Positions 15,818 through 24,148 of a stretch of 64,000 nt of DNA are shown here, in pieces (within the stretch, counting starts at the first letter, position 1; every line of letters starts with the position of its first letter). Below the pieces are notes generated by a model that saw nothing but the letters and a program-made list of their open reading frames with translations, was not told the origin of the DNA and did not search any database. The stretch covers positions 1 to 64,000 of the forward strand of contig NZ_JAKSYJ010000119.1 of NCBI RefSeq assembly GCF_022829365.1. The letters run 5' to 3'. The position numbers and the translations under genes are program-made. Source of the stretch: Methylobacterium sp. J-077. GTDB lineage: Bacteria; Pseudomonadota; Alphaproteobacteria; Rhizobiales; Beijerinckiaceae.

Positions 15818-16207
15818 TTACCAGCCGTAAGCGTCATAGCCGTAGGCCGGGTAGCCATAGGCCGGATACGCATAGCTGCGGACCGGGGCGTAACCGTAGG
15901 CCGGGTAGCCGTAACCGCCGTAATAGCCGTAACGGGGGGCGGCGCTCGCGGCCAGGGCACCGCCGATGAGGCCGAGGGCGGCACCGGCCGCCACTGCACC
16001 GGCGACGCGGCCGCCATAGCCGCGGCGGTAGCCGTAGCCGCCGTAATAGCCGCGGCGCCAGCCGACGGTGTCGACCGTGGCGGTCTGGCCGCCGACCTGC
16101 ACGGCGCTCTGCGCCGGCAGCGGGGCCGCCTCGGCGGCGGTGAACGAACCGGCGATCATGGCCAGGGCCGAGGCGCCGGCGACGACGGATGTGGTGATGC
16201 GGGACAT
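15818..16207 (-). CDS. Gly/Tyr-rich exported protein (129 aa)
   Basis: ATG 16207 follows GGAGGAGG closely. A signal peptide (MSRITTSVVAGASALAMIAG, cleavage after AAEA) leads into a Gly/Tyr-rich mature protein. It has GYYGGYGYRRGYGG, a hydrophobic Ala/Gly stretch (AGAVAAGAALGLIGGALAA) that looks like a membrane or glycine-zipper segment, and a C-terminal run of PAYGY repeats. This arrangement is like small glycine-zipper outer-membrane or envelope proteins. The monocistronic unit ends at the terminator at 15763-15797. Function is unknown. Confidence 0.75.
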   Translation of the reverse strand: MSRITTSVVAGASALAMIAGSFTAAEAAPLPAQSAVQVGGQTATVDTVGWRRGYYGGYGYRRGYGGRVAGAVAAGAALGLIGGALAASAAPRYGYYGGYGYPAYGYAPVRSYAYPAYGYPAYGYDAYGW

Positions 16208-16310
16208 GGACACCTCCTCCACGCGCTGAACGATCGGCGTGAGAACCGTCAGGTATCGCACTTCGTTCCAGCCGGCCGTGCGCGGCCGCACGAGACCCGG
16301 GATCGCACGA

Positions 16311-17678
16311 TCAGAAGACGCATTCCGTGAAGGCCGGACGCACGCAGGCGCCCCAGCGGTTCTCGTAATCGGCCAGCAGGTCGTCGGCCCGGGTGCGTCC
16401 CGCGGTGACGATCGCCTCGAGGGGCTGGAGGTAGATGGTCTCGTCGCGGCCCTCGGCGTCGCGGCGGCCCCGGGCCCGCAGACCCGCGCGGGCGATGGCG
16501 AGGGCTTCGGCGGCGACCGCCCCCAGCGTGGTGTTGGCGACCGGGGTGGCGAGGCCGAGGCGCGGTGCGGTGGCCCGGGCGGCTTCGCGGTTGGCCGCGC
16601 TCCAGCCCTTCACCAGGTCGAGGGCGGCGTCGAGCGCCGCCTCATCGTAGAGCAGCCCGGCCCAGAACGCGGCCTGGGCGGCGATCATGCCGGGATCGCC
16701 GACATCGGCGCCGCGCATCTCCAGGAAGCGCTTGAGCCGGACTTCGGGGAAGGCCGTGGAGGCGTGGTTGGCCCAGTCGGCCACCGTGGCGTACTCGCCC
16801 GGGAGCTGCGCCAGCTTGCCGGCCATCAGGTCGCGGAACGAGGCGCCCGAGACGTCATGGTAGATGTCGCCGCGCTTGACGAAGTACATCGGCATGTCGA
16901 GCAGCCAGTCGACATAGGCCTCGTAGCCGAAGCCCGCATCGAACGCGAAGGGCAGCATGCCGGTGCGGTGGGGATCGGTGTCGCGCCAGATCTCGGAGCG
17001 GCGCGACAGGAAGCCGTTGGGCCGCCCGTCGGTGAACGGCGAATTGGCGAACAGGGCCGTCGCCACCGGCTGGAGCGCCAGGGAGGCGCGCATCTTGCGC
17101 ACCATGTCGGCCTCGGAGGCGAAGTCGAGATTGACCTGCACGGTGGCGGTGCGCAGCATCATGTCGAGGCCGAGCGAGCCGACCTTCGGCATGTAGCCGG
17201 CCATGATCTTGTAGCGGCTCTTAGGCATGACCGGGGTCTCGTCCCGGCGCCAGCGCGGGCTCATGCCCAGCGTCAGGAAGCCGATATCGAGGGGATCGGC
17301 CGCACGCTTCGTCGCCGCGAGATGGGTGGCGAGTTCGGCCGCGGTCCCATGCACGTCCGGCAGCGCCGCCCCGGACAGCTCGAACTGCCCGCCCGGCTCG
17401 ATCGAGATCGCCCCGCCCTCCTCGGCTGACAGGCCGATGATGTTGCCGAGGTCGAGGATCGGCTCCCAGCCGGTCTCGCGGCCGAGCCCCTCCAGCAGGG
17501 CGCGGATGCCGCGCTCGCCGTCATAAGGCACGGGCTCGCGGCTCTCCCGGTAGAACGGGATCTTCTCGTGCTCCGTGCCGATCGCGAATCGCGCGCGCGG
17601 CTTCTCGCCGTCGGCGAACCACGCGATCAGTTCGGCGCGCGTCGTGAGCGGCGTAGAGTCGTTGCTGTCGCGCGCCAT
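16311..17678 (-). CDS. gshA: Glutamate-cysteine ligase GshA (plant/alphaproteobacterial type)
   Basis: This 455-residue enzyme makes gamma-glutamylcysteine from glutamate, cysteine and ATP, the first step of glutathione synthesis. The sequence follows the GCS2/plant-type family. Early it has RFAIGTEHEKIPF (substrate and metal Glu residues), EGGAISIEPGGQFELSG, LGMSPRWRR, and KSRYKIMAGYMPKVG with MLRTATVQVNLDF. Later it has PMYFVKRGDIYHDVSG. Length and order are normal and the protein is cytosolic. In methylotrophs glutathione also serves formaldehyde handling, but which route this strain uses is not shown here. Confidence 0.95.
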   Translation of the reverse strand: MARDSNDSTPLTTRAELIAWFADGEKPRARFAIGTEHEKIPFYRESREPVPYDGERGIRALLEGLGRETGWEPILDLGNIIGLSAEEGGAISIEPGGQFELSGAALPDVHGTAAELATHLAATKRAADPLDIGFLTLGMSPRWRRDETPVMPKSRYKIMAGYMPKVGSLGLDMMLRTATVQVNLDFASEADMVRKMRASLALQPVATALFANSPFTDGRPNGFLSRRSEIWRDTDPHRTGMLPFAFDAGFGYEAYVDWLLDMPMYFVKRGDIYHDVSGASFRDLMAGKLAQLPGEYATVADWANHASTAFPEVRLKRFLEMRGADVGDPGMIAAQAAFWAGLLYDEAALDAALDLVKGWSAANREAARATAPRLGLATPVANTTLGAVAAEALAIARAGLRARGRRDAEGRDETIYLQPLEAIVTAGRTRADDLLADYENRWGACVRPAFTECVF

Positions 17679-17981
17679 GCGCTGCCTGCCCGTGCCTGTG
17701 AACTATGCCTGGGATGGGAGCGCACCGGAAAGCTCCAGCGTGTCCGTCCGGTTCGACCTCGTCCCGCGCCCATCCAGCGGGCGGAGTCCGGACGGACGCC
17801 CGCGCCGGCCTCCGAGAAGCGCGGCGCGGGCGACATCCGCTCCGGGACATAATCGAGGTGCCCGGAACCGACAACGCGGCGCCGTGAACCGGGGCGCCCG
17901 TTGGCCCCGGTTCCGCGGAACATTCCCGGGGCGCGGGACTCTCATGTGCGCAGGCACACATGCACCGATGGCGTATCGGCG
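17679..17981. other. Intergenic region between rsmE and gshA
   Basis: Both neighbours are on the minus strand, so this stretch should hold the gshA promoter and the end of the rsmE transcript. I see no convincing gene, strong hairpin or conserved operator in it. Confidence 0.6.
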
Positions 17982-18734
17982 TCAGCGCGCATCACCCAAA
18001 ACCGCCTGGACCAGGGCCAGCACCGCCACCGCGGCGGTGTCGGCGCGCAGGATGCGCGGCCCGAGGGACAGCGCAACGGTGTTGGGCCGGGCCCGGATCG
18101 CCGCCCGCTCCTCCTCGGAGAAACCACCCTCCGGCCCGACCAAGACGGCCAGCGGCGGCGGCGCCGCGGGATCGGCGGTCTCCCGCAGGGCCCGCACCGG
18201 GTCGCTCACCGGCGCGTCCTCGTCGCAGAACACCAGCAGGCGCTCGGGGGCGAGACCCGCGAGCGCAGAGCCGAGCTTCTCCGGCTCGGGACAATCCGGG
18301 ATCGCCAGGATGCCGCATTGCTCGGCCGCCTCGACGGCGTTGGCGCGCAGGCGGTCCATGTTGATCCGCTCGCCCTGCGTGTACCGGGTGATCACCGGGC
18401 GGATCGTCCCGGCCCCCATCTCCACCGCCTTCTGCGCGAGGTAATCCAGCCGCGCGCTCTTCAGGGGCGCGAACAGGTAGTGCAGCTCGGCGCGCGGCGT
18501 CTGCGGGCGGGTGCGCGCGGCGACGTGGAGGTCCGCACCCTTGCGGCCGGTCTGGACCAGGTGGGCGCGCCACTCGCCGTCGCGCCCGTTGAAGACCAGC
18601 ACGGGATCGTCCGGCCCCCGGCGCAGGACGTTGAGCAGGTAATTCGCCTGGGCGCGGTCGAGGGGCAGGACGACGCCGGCGGCGAGATCCGATTCGACGT
18701 GGAGGCGCGGGGCGGTGAAGTCGTAGGCCGGCAT
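17982..18734 (-). CDS. rsmE: 16S rRNA m3U1498 methyltransferase RsmE
   Basis: This 250-residue SPOUT-class enzyme methylates N3 of U1498 in 16S rRNA. An N-terminal PUA-like domain (about 1-75; RAQANYLLNVLRRGPDDPVLV) is followed by the SPOUT knot. Signatures are KSARLDYLAQKAVEMGAGTI, RWN-equivalent VEAAEQCGI, the SAM-binding knot LVGPEGGFSEEE and LGPRILRADTAAVAVLALVQ. The start MPAYDFTAPRLHV fits the usual length; a much longer in-frame extension is non-coding. A divergent exported-protein gene lies upstream. Confidence 0.95.
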   Translation of the reverse strand: MPAYDFTAPRLHVESDLAAGVVLPLDRAQANYLLNVLRRGPDDPVLVFNGRDGEWRAHLVQTGRKGADLHVAARTRPQTPRAELHYLFAPLKSARLDYLAQKAVEMGAGTIRPVITRYTQGERINMDRLRANAVEAAEQCGILAIPDCPEPEKLGSALAGLAPERLLVFCDEDAPVSDPVRALRETADPAAPPPLAVLVGPEGGFSEEERAAIRARPNTVALSLGPRILRADTAAVAVLALVQAVLGDAR

Positions 18735-18965
18735 GGCCGGGTGGTCGCGCGGCCCGGCCAAGCTGTCAACGCGCCGCGACCGCGCCCGGCATCCTAGAAC
18801 ATGTTGCCGAAAGGTTACGACGGCGACTTTTTGGCGCTTCCCCCACACACGCATCGCCTCGCCGGTTTGCCGCTCGATTGACGCCACATTCCTATGGCGA
18901 ACCCAAGGGAACGGAGTAGGGCCGGCGTTGCGCGGGCTCCGGCACGGCGTCGAGGGAGTCGCGGG

Positions 18966-19433
18966 ATGGCACACGGGAGCTTGAGTCTGGGGGCGGCGCT
19001 CGTCGGCGGCCTGCTGTTCGGAACGGCGGCCTACGCGCAGGGCGCGGCGCCGGAATGCGGCGCGATCCAGAAGACCCTGGCCGACCGCAAGGCGCTGGTT
19101 GCCCGGGCGAACACGGCTTCGAACTCCAAGAAGAAGATGACCCCGCAGGAGGCCTGCACGCTGTTCGGCAAGCTCCAGTCCAACGGCGCCGAGGGCCTGA
19201 AGTGGATCACCGCCAACAAGGAATGGTGCTCGATCCCGGATTCCTTCGCCGAAGGCTTCAAGGCCGATCACCTCAAGGTCAGCGGCATCCGCACCAAGAT
19301 CTGCAGCGTCGCGGCGCAGGCGACCAAGATGGAAGCGCAGGCCCGCGCCCAGGCGCAGAACGGCGCCAGCAGCGGCCTGCTCGGCGGCCCGGGCTTGACC
19401 GGCAGCTTCAAGCTGCCCCAGGGCGCCTTGTAA
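18966..19433 (+). CDS. Hypothetical exported protein with four cysteines (155 aa)
   Basis: A signal peptide (MAHGSLSLGAALVGGLLFG, cleavage near AYAQGA) is followed by a helical domain. Its four cysteines lie in PECGAIQ, EACTLFG, EWCSIPD and KICSVAA, spaced for two disulfides. A charged helix AQATKMEAQARAQAQ and a flexible Gly/Ser tail follow. ATG 18966 has AGGGAG upstream. It is transcribed toward ubiA, with a 91-base gap. It resembles many small periplasmic proteins of Hyphomicrobiales of unknown role. Confidence 0.75.
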   Translation: MAHGSLSLGAALVGGLLFGTAAYAQGAAPECGAIQKTLADRKALVARANTASNSKKKMTPQEACTLFGKLQSNGAEGLKWITANKEWCSIPDSFAEGFKADHLKVSGIRTKICSVAAQATKMEAQARAQAQNGASSGLLGGPGLTGSFKLPQGAL

Positions 19434-19524
19434 GATCGTCTGAGAGGATCTCGGGTCCGGCGCGGATCCCTCTCTGCGATGGCGTAGAGTGAGATGGCGC
19501 GTGGCACGACCGGAGATCCGAGCG

Positions 19525-20472
19525 ATGAGCGGGACGGCGGCAGGGGACGAGCGTCCGGCCGACGCGGTGAGCGGACATTGGGTCGAGCGCGCGGCGCCGC
19601 GGCCCTGGCGGCCCTATCTGCGCCTGGCGCGCATCGACCGGCCGATCGGCTGGTGGCTCCTGCTCCTGCCCTGCTGGTGGTCGTCCGCCCTGGCGGCGAT
19701 CCAGGCGGACCTGTCCTGTCCCGATCCCTGGCACTGCCTGCTGTTCCTGATCGGGGCGGTGGCGATGCGCGGGGCGGGCTCCACCTACAACGACATCGCC
19801 GACCGCGACCTCGACGCCCAGGTCGAGCGCACCCGCCAGCGCCCCCTCCCCTCCGGGCAGGTCCGGCCGCGCCACGCGGCCCTGTTCCTGCTGGCCCAGC
19901 TGCTCGTCGGCCTCGCGGTGCTGCTGCAGTTCAACGAGCGGGCGGTGATCGTCGGCCTGTGCGCCCTGCTGCCGGTGGCGATCTACCCGTTCATGAAGCG
20001 GGTGATGCCGATGCCGCAGGCGGTGCTGGGCCTGGCCTTCGCCTGGGGGGCGCTGATGGGCTGGGTGGCCGTGTTCGCCCGCCTCGATGCCCCGGCACTG
20101 CTGCTCTACGCGGGCACGATCTGCTGGGTCGTGGGCTACGACACGATCTACGCGGTGCAGGACATCGAGGACGACGAGATCGCCGGGATCCACTCCTCGG
20201 CCCGCCTGTTCGGCCGGCATGTGCGGGGCGCCGTGGGCCTGTGCTACGCGCTCGCCGCGCTGTTCATCGCGCTGGCGGCCTGGGGCGCGGGCGCGGGACT
20301 GATCGGGGCGCTCGGGGTCGCAGCCTTCGCCGCGCATCTCGGCTGGCAGGTTCTGTCGCTGCGGGAGCGTGACGGGCGGGGCGCGCTGACCCTGTTCCGC
20401 TCGAACCGGGACGCCGGCCTGATCCTGTTCGTCGGCCTCGCGGGGGACGCGCTGCTGCGCAGCCTGTCCTGA
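19525..20472 (+). CDS. ubiA: 4-hydroxybenzoate polyprenyltransferase UbiA
   Basis: This 315-residue membrane enzyme prenylates 4-hydroxybenzoate in ubiquinone synthesis. Eight or nine hydrophobic segments are seen. The two aspartate-rich metal/diphosphate motifs are TYNDIADRDLDAQVERT (NDxxDRxxD) near residue 95 and YAVQDIEDDEIAG near residue 215, both intact. RLARIDRPIGWWLLLLPCWW is the conserved N-terminal region. ATG 19525 follows GGAG. The side-chain donor would be made by the polyprenyl diphosphate synthase at 59414-60427. Confidence 0.95.
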   Translation: MSGTAAGDERPADAVSGHWVERAAPRPWRPYLRLARIDRPIGWWLLLLPCWWSSALAAIQADLSCPDPWHCLLFLIGAVAMRGAGSTYNDIADRDLDAQVERTRQRPLPSGQVRPRHAALFLLAQLLVGLAVLLQFNERAVIVGLCALLPVAIYPFMKRVMPMPQAVLGLAFAWGALMGWVAVFARLDAPALLLYAGTICWVVGYDTIYAVQDIEDDEIAGIHSSARLFGRHVRGAVGLCYALAALFIALAAWGAGAGLIGALGVAAFAAHLGWQVLSLRERDGRGALTLFRSNRDAGLILFVGLAGDALLRSLS

Positions 20473-20486
20473 GGTCCGGCCGGGCT

Positions 20487-20954
20487 TCAGGTGCGGGCGA
20501 TGATCTCGTTCTCGCCGCGGAAAATCTGCGGCCGGGCCGGCAGCCGGCCGGTCTTGCGGCGGGCCAGGAAGCGCGGGCGGCGGGCGCCGAGCCCGGCGTG
20601 CCGGCGGCGGATGCGCACGCGCCCGAGGATCAGCCGGCCGATCTGCTCGGAGACCGGCACCAAGACGCCGTCCTCCCGGACGATCATCCGCACCAGCCCG
20701 GCCCGGGCGGCGATGTCGCGCCAGATGGCGACCACGTCGTCCTCGTCGAAGCAGCCAAGGCGGCTCAGTTCCACGCCGTCAGCGTCGACCAGGATCAGGC
20801 TGAAGCGGTCGGCGCCGCAGATTTCGGCGTCCTCGGTGGCGTAGGCCAGGGCGATTCCCGCAGCCTTGCGGGCGCCGGACATCCGGCCGATCACCGGCAG
20901 CGGCGACGGCGCAAAGGCGGAAGCGGCTACACCTGCGACCCCTTGGATATCCAT
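20487..20954 (-). CDS. DUF6101-family protein
   Basis: This 155-residue cytosolic protein fits the DUF6101 family of Hyphomicrobiales, whose function is unknown. The start MDIQGVAG is chosen because GAAGGA sits seven bases before it; an alternative lies 15 codons upstream. The middle (ICGADRFSLILVDADGVELS, FDEDDVVAIWRDIAARAGL) is compact and acidic. The C-terminus is very basic (RVRIRRRHAGLGARR) and ends in NEIIART. It converges with ubiA, with 14 bases between stops. Confidence 0.7.
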   Translation of the reverse strand: MDIQGVAGVAASAFAPSPLPVIGRMSGARKAAGIALAYATEDAEICGADRFSLILVDADGVELSRLGCFDEDDVVAIWRDIAARAGLVRMIVREDGVLVPVSEQIGRLILGRVRIRRRHAGLGARRPRFLARRKTGRLPARPQIFRGENEIIART

Positions 20955-21376
20955 GGCAGGTCCTTCGCGGCGTTCGTCGGTGAACGAGGACGTGTTCATC
21001 TGTCCGGATCCTTGGAGCAAGTGGCGACCCGTCTCGGGCCGTCCGTTATGCCAAGCAAAATCGCACCCGAACTCCTCCGCACAGCTTAAGCACCGTCGTT
21101 AAGCGATTCTGGACAGGGATGTCATTTGAGGAATGCTCAATGCTTCCTTGAATGCTCAACACTTCCTTGCGAAGATCGATCAGTCTCGATCGATCCCGGT
21201 GGCAGAGTGCGGATCCTTGTGGCCGTGCCGGCAGCGCCCTACAACGGGAGCGATCGGGCGGCACCGCCCTCCGGTTTTCTCAGATCTCCTTCCGAGCCGG
21301 CTCAGCACGTCCGACCAGCCGGGCGGAGGCCCCAACGTGGCCCGATTCGGGCCTGACGCATGCCCCGCGGAGCGCG
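20955..21376. other. Divergent intergenic region with 19-bp tandem repeat
   Basis: This 422-base gap should hold promoters for the DUF6101 gene (leftward) and cysQ (rightward). It is locally AT-richer around 21060-21180. The notable element is the tandem repeat at 21132-21169. Open frames across it are not supported by a ribosome binding site or domain content. Confidence 0.5.
21132..21169. repeat. Two-copy 19-bp tandem repeat
   Basis: Copy 1 is AATGCTCAATGCTTCCTTG and copy 2 is AATGCTCAACACTTCCTTG, directly adjacent and differing at two positions. They lie in the intergenic region and could be direct binding sites or a small duplication. Confidence 0.85.
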
Positions 21377-22192
21377 ATGCCCGAGCCCATCACCGACGCG
21401 GCCGTCTCCGCCCTGATGCCGGACCTGCGCGCGGTCATGCGCGAGGCCGCCGAGATCGCCCGCCCGTATTTCAAGCTCGGCGGCCAGACTTCCGCGCGGA
21501 TCTGGTCCAAGGCCGGCGGCTCTCCGGTGACGGAGGCCGACGTCGCGGTCGACACCTTCCTGAAGATCCGGCTGAGCGCGCTGGTGCCGGCGGCGGCGTG
21601 GCTGTCCGAGGAGACCGCGGACGATCCTGCCCGCATCGGCCACGACCTCGTCTGGATCGTCGATCCGATCGACGGCACGCGGGCGTTCCTGTCGGGCCAT
21701 CCCGACTGGTCGATCGCGGTCGCCCTGCTGGCCGGCGGCCAGCCGCGGATCGGGTTCGTCCACGCCCCCGTCGGCAACGCCGATTACGAGGCGGTGCTCG
21801 GACGCGGCGCGACCCGGAACGGCGAGCCGATCCGGGTGGATGCCAAGGAGGCTCTGCCGGGTGCGCGCATCACCGGGCCCAAGCCGATGCTCGACCGCCT
21901 GTCCCGGGGTGCCGGCGCCGATGTGGATTTTGCGCGGATCGACCGCATCCCGTCGCTGGCCCTGCGGCTCGCCCGGGTGGCGGAGGGCTCGGTCGATGTC
22001 GGTCTGATCTCGGGCAACGCCCGCGATTGGGACATCGCGGCGGCCGACCTGATCCTGCGCGAGGCGGGCGGCGTGGTCTGTGACCTCAAGGGCGAGGCGA
22101 CCACCTACAACCGGCCCGATCCGGTCCACGGCGAATTGCTGGCGGCCCCGGTCGCGCTGCGGGACCCGGTTCTGGCGGCCTGGGATCGGTAG
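21377..22192 (+). CDS. cysQ: 3'(2'),5'-bisphosphate nucleotidase CysQ / inositol-monophosphatase family
   Basis: This 271-residue enzyme has all metal-site motifs of the lithium-sensitive phosphatase superfamily: WLSEETADD (Glu pair), VDPIDGTRAFLSG, and WDIAAADLILREAGG near residue 215. Substrate is most likely 3'-phosphoadenosine 5'-phosphate (CysQ), relieving inhibition in sulfate assimilation, given the SPVTEADVAVDTFL opening typical of CysQ. An inositol or histidinol phosphatase activity cannot be excluded. The start MPEPITDAAV follows GCGGAGCG. The longer upstream frame is not protein-like. Confidence 0.88.
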   Translation: MPEPITDAAVSALMPDLRAVMREAAEIARPYFKLGGQTSARIWSKAGGSPVTEADVAVDTFLKIRLSALVPAAAWLSEETADDPARIGHDLVWIVDPIDGTRAFLSGHPDWSIAVALLAGGQPRIGFVHAPVGNADYEAVLGRGATRNGEPIRVDAKEALPGARITGPKPMLDRLSRGAGADVDFARIDRIPSLALRLARVAEGSVDVGLISGNARDWDIAAADLILREAGGVVCDLKGEATTYNRPDPVHGELLAAPVALRDPVLAAWDR

Positions 22193-22408
22193 GGCACGCC
22201 GCCCCTGTCCCGGACACCTGGACCGTCAGGGGAAGGTGATCCGGAACCCAGCATGCAAAGCACCGCGCAGTGGCACCGTCGAGCGGAAGCGATGCCGCTC
22301 CGCGTTGTCATGTGCTGCGTCCCGGGTCGCATTCCGCTGGCGCTGCATGCGCCCGGGAAAGGGGCGGTGCGAGAGAAGCATCGCCGCTGCACGACCCACC
22401 TTACGCAA

Positions 22409-22441
22409 GAGCCGCGCTCGATCCGAGATCGAACGCGGCTC
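22409..22441. terminator. Probable hairpin terminator after cysQ
   Basis: GAGCCGCGCTCGATC and GATCGAACGCGGCTC pair over 15 bases with one mismatch and a 3-base loop. It lies between the converging cysQ and the small gene at 22487. No strong T-run is present. The rest of 22193-22486 shows nothing supported. Confidence 0.6.
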
Positions 22442-22486
22442 CCTACGTCATGAGCGTCTGGGAAACTCCGAACGGGCCGCCGGCCC

Positions 22487-22723
22487 TCAGGCCGCCGCCG
22501 CCTCGCGGATCACCACGGCGTTGGGCGCCAGCCCAAGACGCTCGGCGAGATGCCAGTGCAGTTCCCGCGGGGAATGGTAGTTGTAGGACCGGTCGATCAG
22601 GTTGGTGAGATCGGTCCCGGTTTCGGTCGCGGAATTGGCCCGCGCCAGCCGTCCGACCCGGAAGGTCGGCGCGTCGGTAACGGGGGAGCGGACGCCGCGG
22701 CGCCGCGTGTATTCGAACATCAT
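22487..22723 (-). CDS. Hypothetical protein (78 aa)
   Basis: This small soluble protein has a basic N-terminus (MMFEYTRRRGVRSP) and an ordered C-terminal half (LTNLIDRSYNYHSPRELHWH, LAERLGLAPNAVVIREAAAA). The composition looks like genuine coding sequence, with strong third-position GC. The family is not recognised. It lies downstream of the cold-shock gene on the same strand, 161 bases away. Confidence 0.5.
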   Translation of the reverse strand: MMFEYTRRRGVRSPVTDAPTFRVGRLARANSATETGTDLTNLIDRSYNYHSPRELHWHLAERLGLAPNAVVIREAAAA

Positions 22724-22884
22724 TCTAACGTGTGTCTTTTCTTTTCTGGACCGGACGTCTGTGCGCGCCCGGCGTCGTTTCTGGTGGTTGCCTCCGACGC
22801 CCCCGCGTCCCGGACGGTCTCGCCCGGATGGAAGCGTCGGAAGGGGAAGCCGCGTCGTGCGGCCGGTTCAATCCCGTTCGCGGA

Positions 22885-23094
22885 TCAGGCCGTCTGAAGG
22901 TTGCCGGCGGCGTCCTTGCCGCTGCGCTTGTCCGTCAGGACCTCATACGAGAGCCGCTGGCCCTCGACCAAGTTGCGCATCCCAGCCCGTTCTACAGCGG
23001 AGATGTGAACGAATACGTCCTTGCCGCCGTCATCGGGCTGGATGAAGCCGTAGCCCTTGGTCTCGTTATACCACTTCACAGTGCCGGTATTCAC
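22885..23094 (-). CDS. Cold-shock domain protein (CspA family)
   Basis: This 69-residue protein is a single OB-fold nucleic-acid-binding domain. RNP1 is KGYGFIQ and RNP2 is DVFVHIS, preceded by the family opening TGTVKWYNETKG. It would act as an RNA chaperone or transcription antiterminator. The C-terminus (LTDKRSGKDAAGNLQTA) is the form seen in alphaproteobacterial CspA paralogues. The 315-base region upstream could supply a long 5-prime UTR of the kind used for cold induction, but no specific structure was confirmed. Confidence 0.95.
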   Translation of the reverse strand: MNTGTVKWYNETKGYGFIQPDDGGKDVFVHISAVERAGMRNLVEGQRLSYEVLTDKRSGKDAAGNLQTA

Positions 23095-23410
23095 GTAGGG
23101 TACCTCGTTCGTCCATAGGTCATGCGCACGGCAGGAAAGCCGCGCGATGCACCACGGTCTTGCTGGGTTGGCCAGTGTGGCAGGGCGCGAGACGCTGGGC
23201 GTTGGAAAGCGCCGGTCTCGATGGGAAAGCCCCCCGAGGCTCTATTTAGGCGCTGCCTGCGGCGGCAACAAGGCATTTCGGGCGCGGCGTCTCGGTCGCA
23301 GGCCGGGCGGAGCCATCGGAGCCGCGCGACGCCCCCTGTGATTTCCGGCACTCTCGATGCATATACGGAACGCGGACAGACAGTTAAGGCGCGTGGCTCC
23401 CGGGCGATAC
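23095..23410. other. Divergent region upstream of cold-shock gene
   Basis: This region separates the leftward cold-shock gene from the rightward hypothetical gene at 23411. It must contain both promoters and any csp leader RNA. I see no supported gene or strong inverted repeat. Confidence 0.5.
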
Positions 23411-23797
23411 ATGGCAGGCATTTCGGTCTCGCTGGATGGCGCGAACATCCAGCTTTCGTTCCAGAAGGACGATCAGGCGACGGCGGTGGTGATGGATGCC
23501 CGCGCGGCCCGCGCCCTGGTGCGCGCCGTCGGTCAGCTGCTCACGGCGATCGACGACACCGACGAGCCGGACCTGGATGGCCTCGGCGACGAGGAGGTCG
23601 CCATGCTCGACGTCACCTCCTCGGCGATCGAGGTCGGCACCGACGAGGAGGGCCAGGCCGTGGTCGCCCTGCAGGCCGGCGCCCTGCCGCCGTTCCAGCT
23701 CCGCCTGACGGACGAAGAGGCCCGACACGTGGTGACGAGCCTCTCCGAAATCCTCAGCGCCCCGCGCGACGTGCGCACCTCGCACGGCGGCCACTGA
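23411..23797 (+). CDS. Hypothetical acidic protein (128 aa)
   Basis: This soluble, acidic protein is rich in alternating hydrophobic strands and acidic loops (ISVSLDGANIQLSFQKDDQ; VGTDEEGQAVVALQAG; PPFQLRLTDEEARHVVTSL). The start MAGISVSLDG is preferred over one 18 codons upstream whose leader is Arg-rich and unstructured. No family or catalytic motif is recognised. It converges with the proline-rich gene at 23801 with only three bases between stops. Confidence 0.65.
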   Translation: MAGISVSLDGANIQLSFQKDDQATAVVMDARAARALVRAVGQLLTAIDDTDEPDLDGLGDEEVAMLDVTSSAIEVGTDEEGQAVVALQAGALPPFQLRLTDEEARHVVTSLSEILSAPRDVRTSHGGH

Positions 23798-23800
23798 TCC

Positions 23801-24004
23801 TCACATCCGGGTGCCCGGATCGGTCGGCGTGCCGGGGAAGATGTCGGGCTCGGAGCCCGGTCCGCCCGGCTCGCCGATGCCGGGATCGTTCACCGGATAA
23901 GGCGTGCGCGGCCCGGTCGGCCCGATATCGGGCTCCTCTTCGGGCGGCGGCGGCGGAAGCGGCAGATCGCCGGGCGTAGGCTCGGGTAGGCCGGGATTGG
24001 CCAT
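23801..24004 (-). CDS. Short proline-rich protein (67 aa)
   Basis: ATG 24004 follows GAGGAGACC. The product is almost entirely Pro, Gly, Glu and Asp (TPGDLPLPPPPPEEEPDIG; DPGIGEPGGPGSEPD) and is predicted to be disordered and acidic. Proteins of this style recur in Methylobacterium-like genomes next to stress-related genes, but I cannot name a family. The strong ribosome binding site is the main evidence for translation. Confidence 0.55.
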   Translation of the reverse strand: MANPGLPEPTPGDLPLPPPPPEEEPDIGPTGPRTPYPVNDPGIGEPGGPGSEPDIFPGTPTDPGTRM

Positions 24005-24148
24005 CGCGGTCTCCTCATAATTTCGGGATGCTGGATCAACGGGCCGCCCCTCCGGGGGTTCCACCCGGCCGCCTCGCGATGTCGCGGCGTGCGGAACAGC
24101 CGGATGGAACCTCCGTTGACCGGGCAGACCCCCTCAAGGAGGCCCGCC

